This document shows positions 4,981-5,421 of a DNA stretch of 5,421 bases, piece after piece. This DNA is from Lonsdalea quercina subsp. quercina (GTDB lineage: Bacteria > Pseudomonadota > Gammaproteobacteria > Enterobacterales > Enterobacteriaceae), in contig NZ_JIBO01000003.1 in assembly GCF_000688655.1 (NCBI RefSeq), forward strand, positions 107,018 through 112,438. Reading direction: 5' to 3'. Position 1 is the stretch's first letter. Every line of letters starts with the position of its first letter. The translations under genes were made by a program, and so were the position numbers. The notes below the pieces were generated by a model that had not been told where the DNA came from, made no database searches, and saw nothing but the letters and a program-made list of their open reading frames with translations.

Positions 4981-5421
4981 ATGATGCGACGACGCCCCTC
5001 CTTCTCTCCCCCAACGTCAACACTCCGCGACGGCTCGATCTCGATGTCGCTTTTTGCTTAGAGCATTGTCGCCTGTACCCGACGGCTCGATCTCGATGTC
5101 GCTTTTTGCTTAGAGCGTTGTCGCCTGTACCCGACATCTCAAATTCTACTGTCTCCATTTTTCATTCGTCACTTTTCCCCTCTCCGAACTGTTCATTCCC
5201 AGCGTCCGACGCCGAACTCCCCATTTCCGAACCTCCAACCTCAACGTCATTCCACGCATTATCGTCTTTCTGGCTGGCTCTGCGGCGCGCGCACTCCGCG
5301 ACGGACCGCTACTCGGCGAAAAAATTGCAACTTGTTGATGTTCAATGTGTTTCTAAATAGGGTTAAAAGCCCAATCCCCCATTTCCCGCGATACTGACCT
5401 CAGTTTACGAAAACAGGACGG
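4981..5421. other. Pyrimidine-rich stretch without a recognisable gene
   Basis: In BcepMu-type phages the small terminase gene should begin here. The frame at the ATG (4981), despite a good ribosome binding site, stops after 26 codons (TAG 5059-5061) and its product, beginning MMRRRPSFSPPTST, does not resemble a terminase to me. The plus strand is rich in C and T and poor in G, unlike the genes upstream. A long plus-strand frame passes through 4860-5360 but has low-complexity Ser/Pro/Leu/Arg composition and starts inside the previous gene, so I read it as a chance frame. Minus-strand frames are short. The stretch contains the 52-bp tandem repeats and ends with AACAGGACGG, which could be the ribosome binding site of a gene starting just outside the window. 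Confidence 0.5.
5028..5131. repeat. Two tandem copies of a 52-bp unit
   Basis: The unit at 5028-5079 is followed immediately by 5080-5131 with a single difference (A at 5065, G at 5117); a third copy begins at 5132 with CGAC and then diverges. Each unit contains CTCGATCTCGATGTCG, a TTTTT run and GCTTAGAGC. The 52-bp period is not a multiple of three, which argues against a coding repeat. Near identity indicates a recent duplication. In copy 1, GCGAC and GTCGC can pair before the T-run, but the stem is short. Confidence 0.9.

Noticed and set aside
5027..5055. GCGAC/GTCGC stem with T5 in the tandem repeat as a terminator
   Set aside because: The stem is only five pairs with a 14-base loop, and the second repeat copy loses one pair.
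4860..5360. 166-codon plus-strand open frame
   Set aside because: It starts within the 4628-4936 gene, runs through a terminator-like hairpin and non-triplet tandem repeats, and has low-complexity Ser/Pro/Arg composition. It has no plausible ribosome binding site.

Overview
The window reads as the regulatory and lysis end of a Mu-like transposable prophage of the BcepMu type in an enterobacterium. Three things support this: the gene order (IclR-like HTH gene and Ner-like gene facing a Cro/C1-type repressor, then holin, transglycosylase, Rz/Rz1, a small membrane protein and a VpaChn25_0724-type protein); the family resemblance of the proteins; and a cargo fragment resembling the Icd-like/Ash proteins of enterobacterial prophages. 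Family names are from memory and no search was run. No transposase or structural gene is inside the window.

Positions 1-660 are the lysis-lysogeny switch. The minus strand carries a Ner-like DNA-binding gene (358-546) and an IclR-like HTH gene (1-303, open at the window edge), apparently the start of the early operon. The plus strand carries the repressor (633-1055). Between them lies a strong minus-strand promoter. An imperfect 25-bp direct repeat, the likely operator, has one copy inside that promoter's spacer and the other over the repressor's GTG start. A separate perfect 7-bp dyad lies near the expected transcription start.

Positions 1074-1604 hold a visibly AT-richer gene for a two-helix membrane protein of unknown function. 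It has its own promoter inside the end of the repressor gene, so it is probably made in the lysogen and is the best cargo ('moron') candidate. From 1605 to 2703 no intact plus-strand gene is visible. The minus strand shows decayed coding sequence: an Icd/Ash-like protein broken by an amber codon and frame changes (1969-2686), and a short membrane protein whose best start is out of frame (1664-1863). A 14-bp-stem hairpin lies between them.

Positions 2704-4936 are a compact plus-strand lysis operon with overlapping or closely spaced genes: holin, exported transglycosylase, Rz with nested Rz1, a DUF2730-like membrane protein and a VpaChn25_0724-like protein. A hairpin with a T-run follows; its 3' arm also contains a Shine-Dalgarno sequence for an ATG at 4981. 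In BcepMu-type phages the small terminase gene is expected here. Instead there are about 440 bp of pyrimidine-rich DNA with two 52-bp tandem repeats and no convincing gene, so this is either an insertion before the terminase or a sign that the prophage is broken here.
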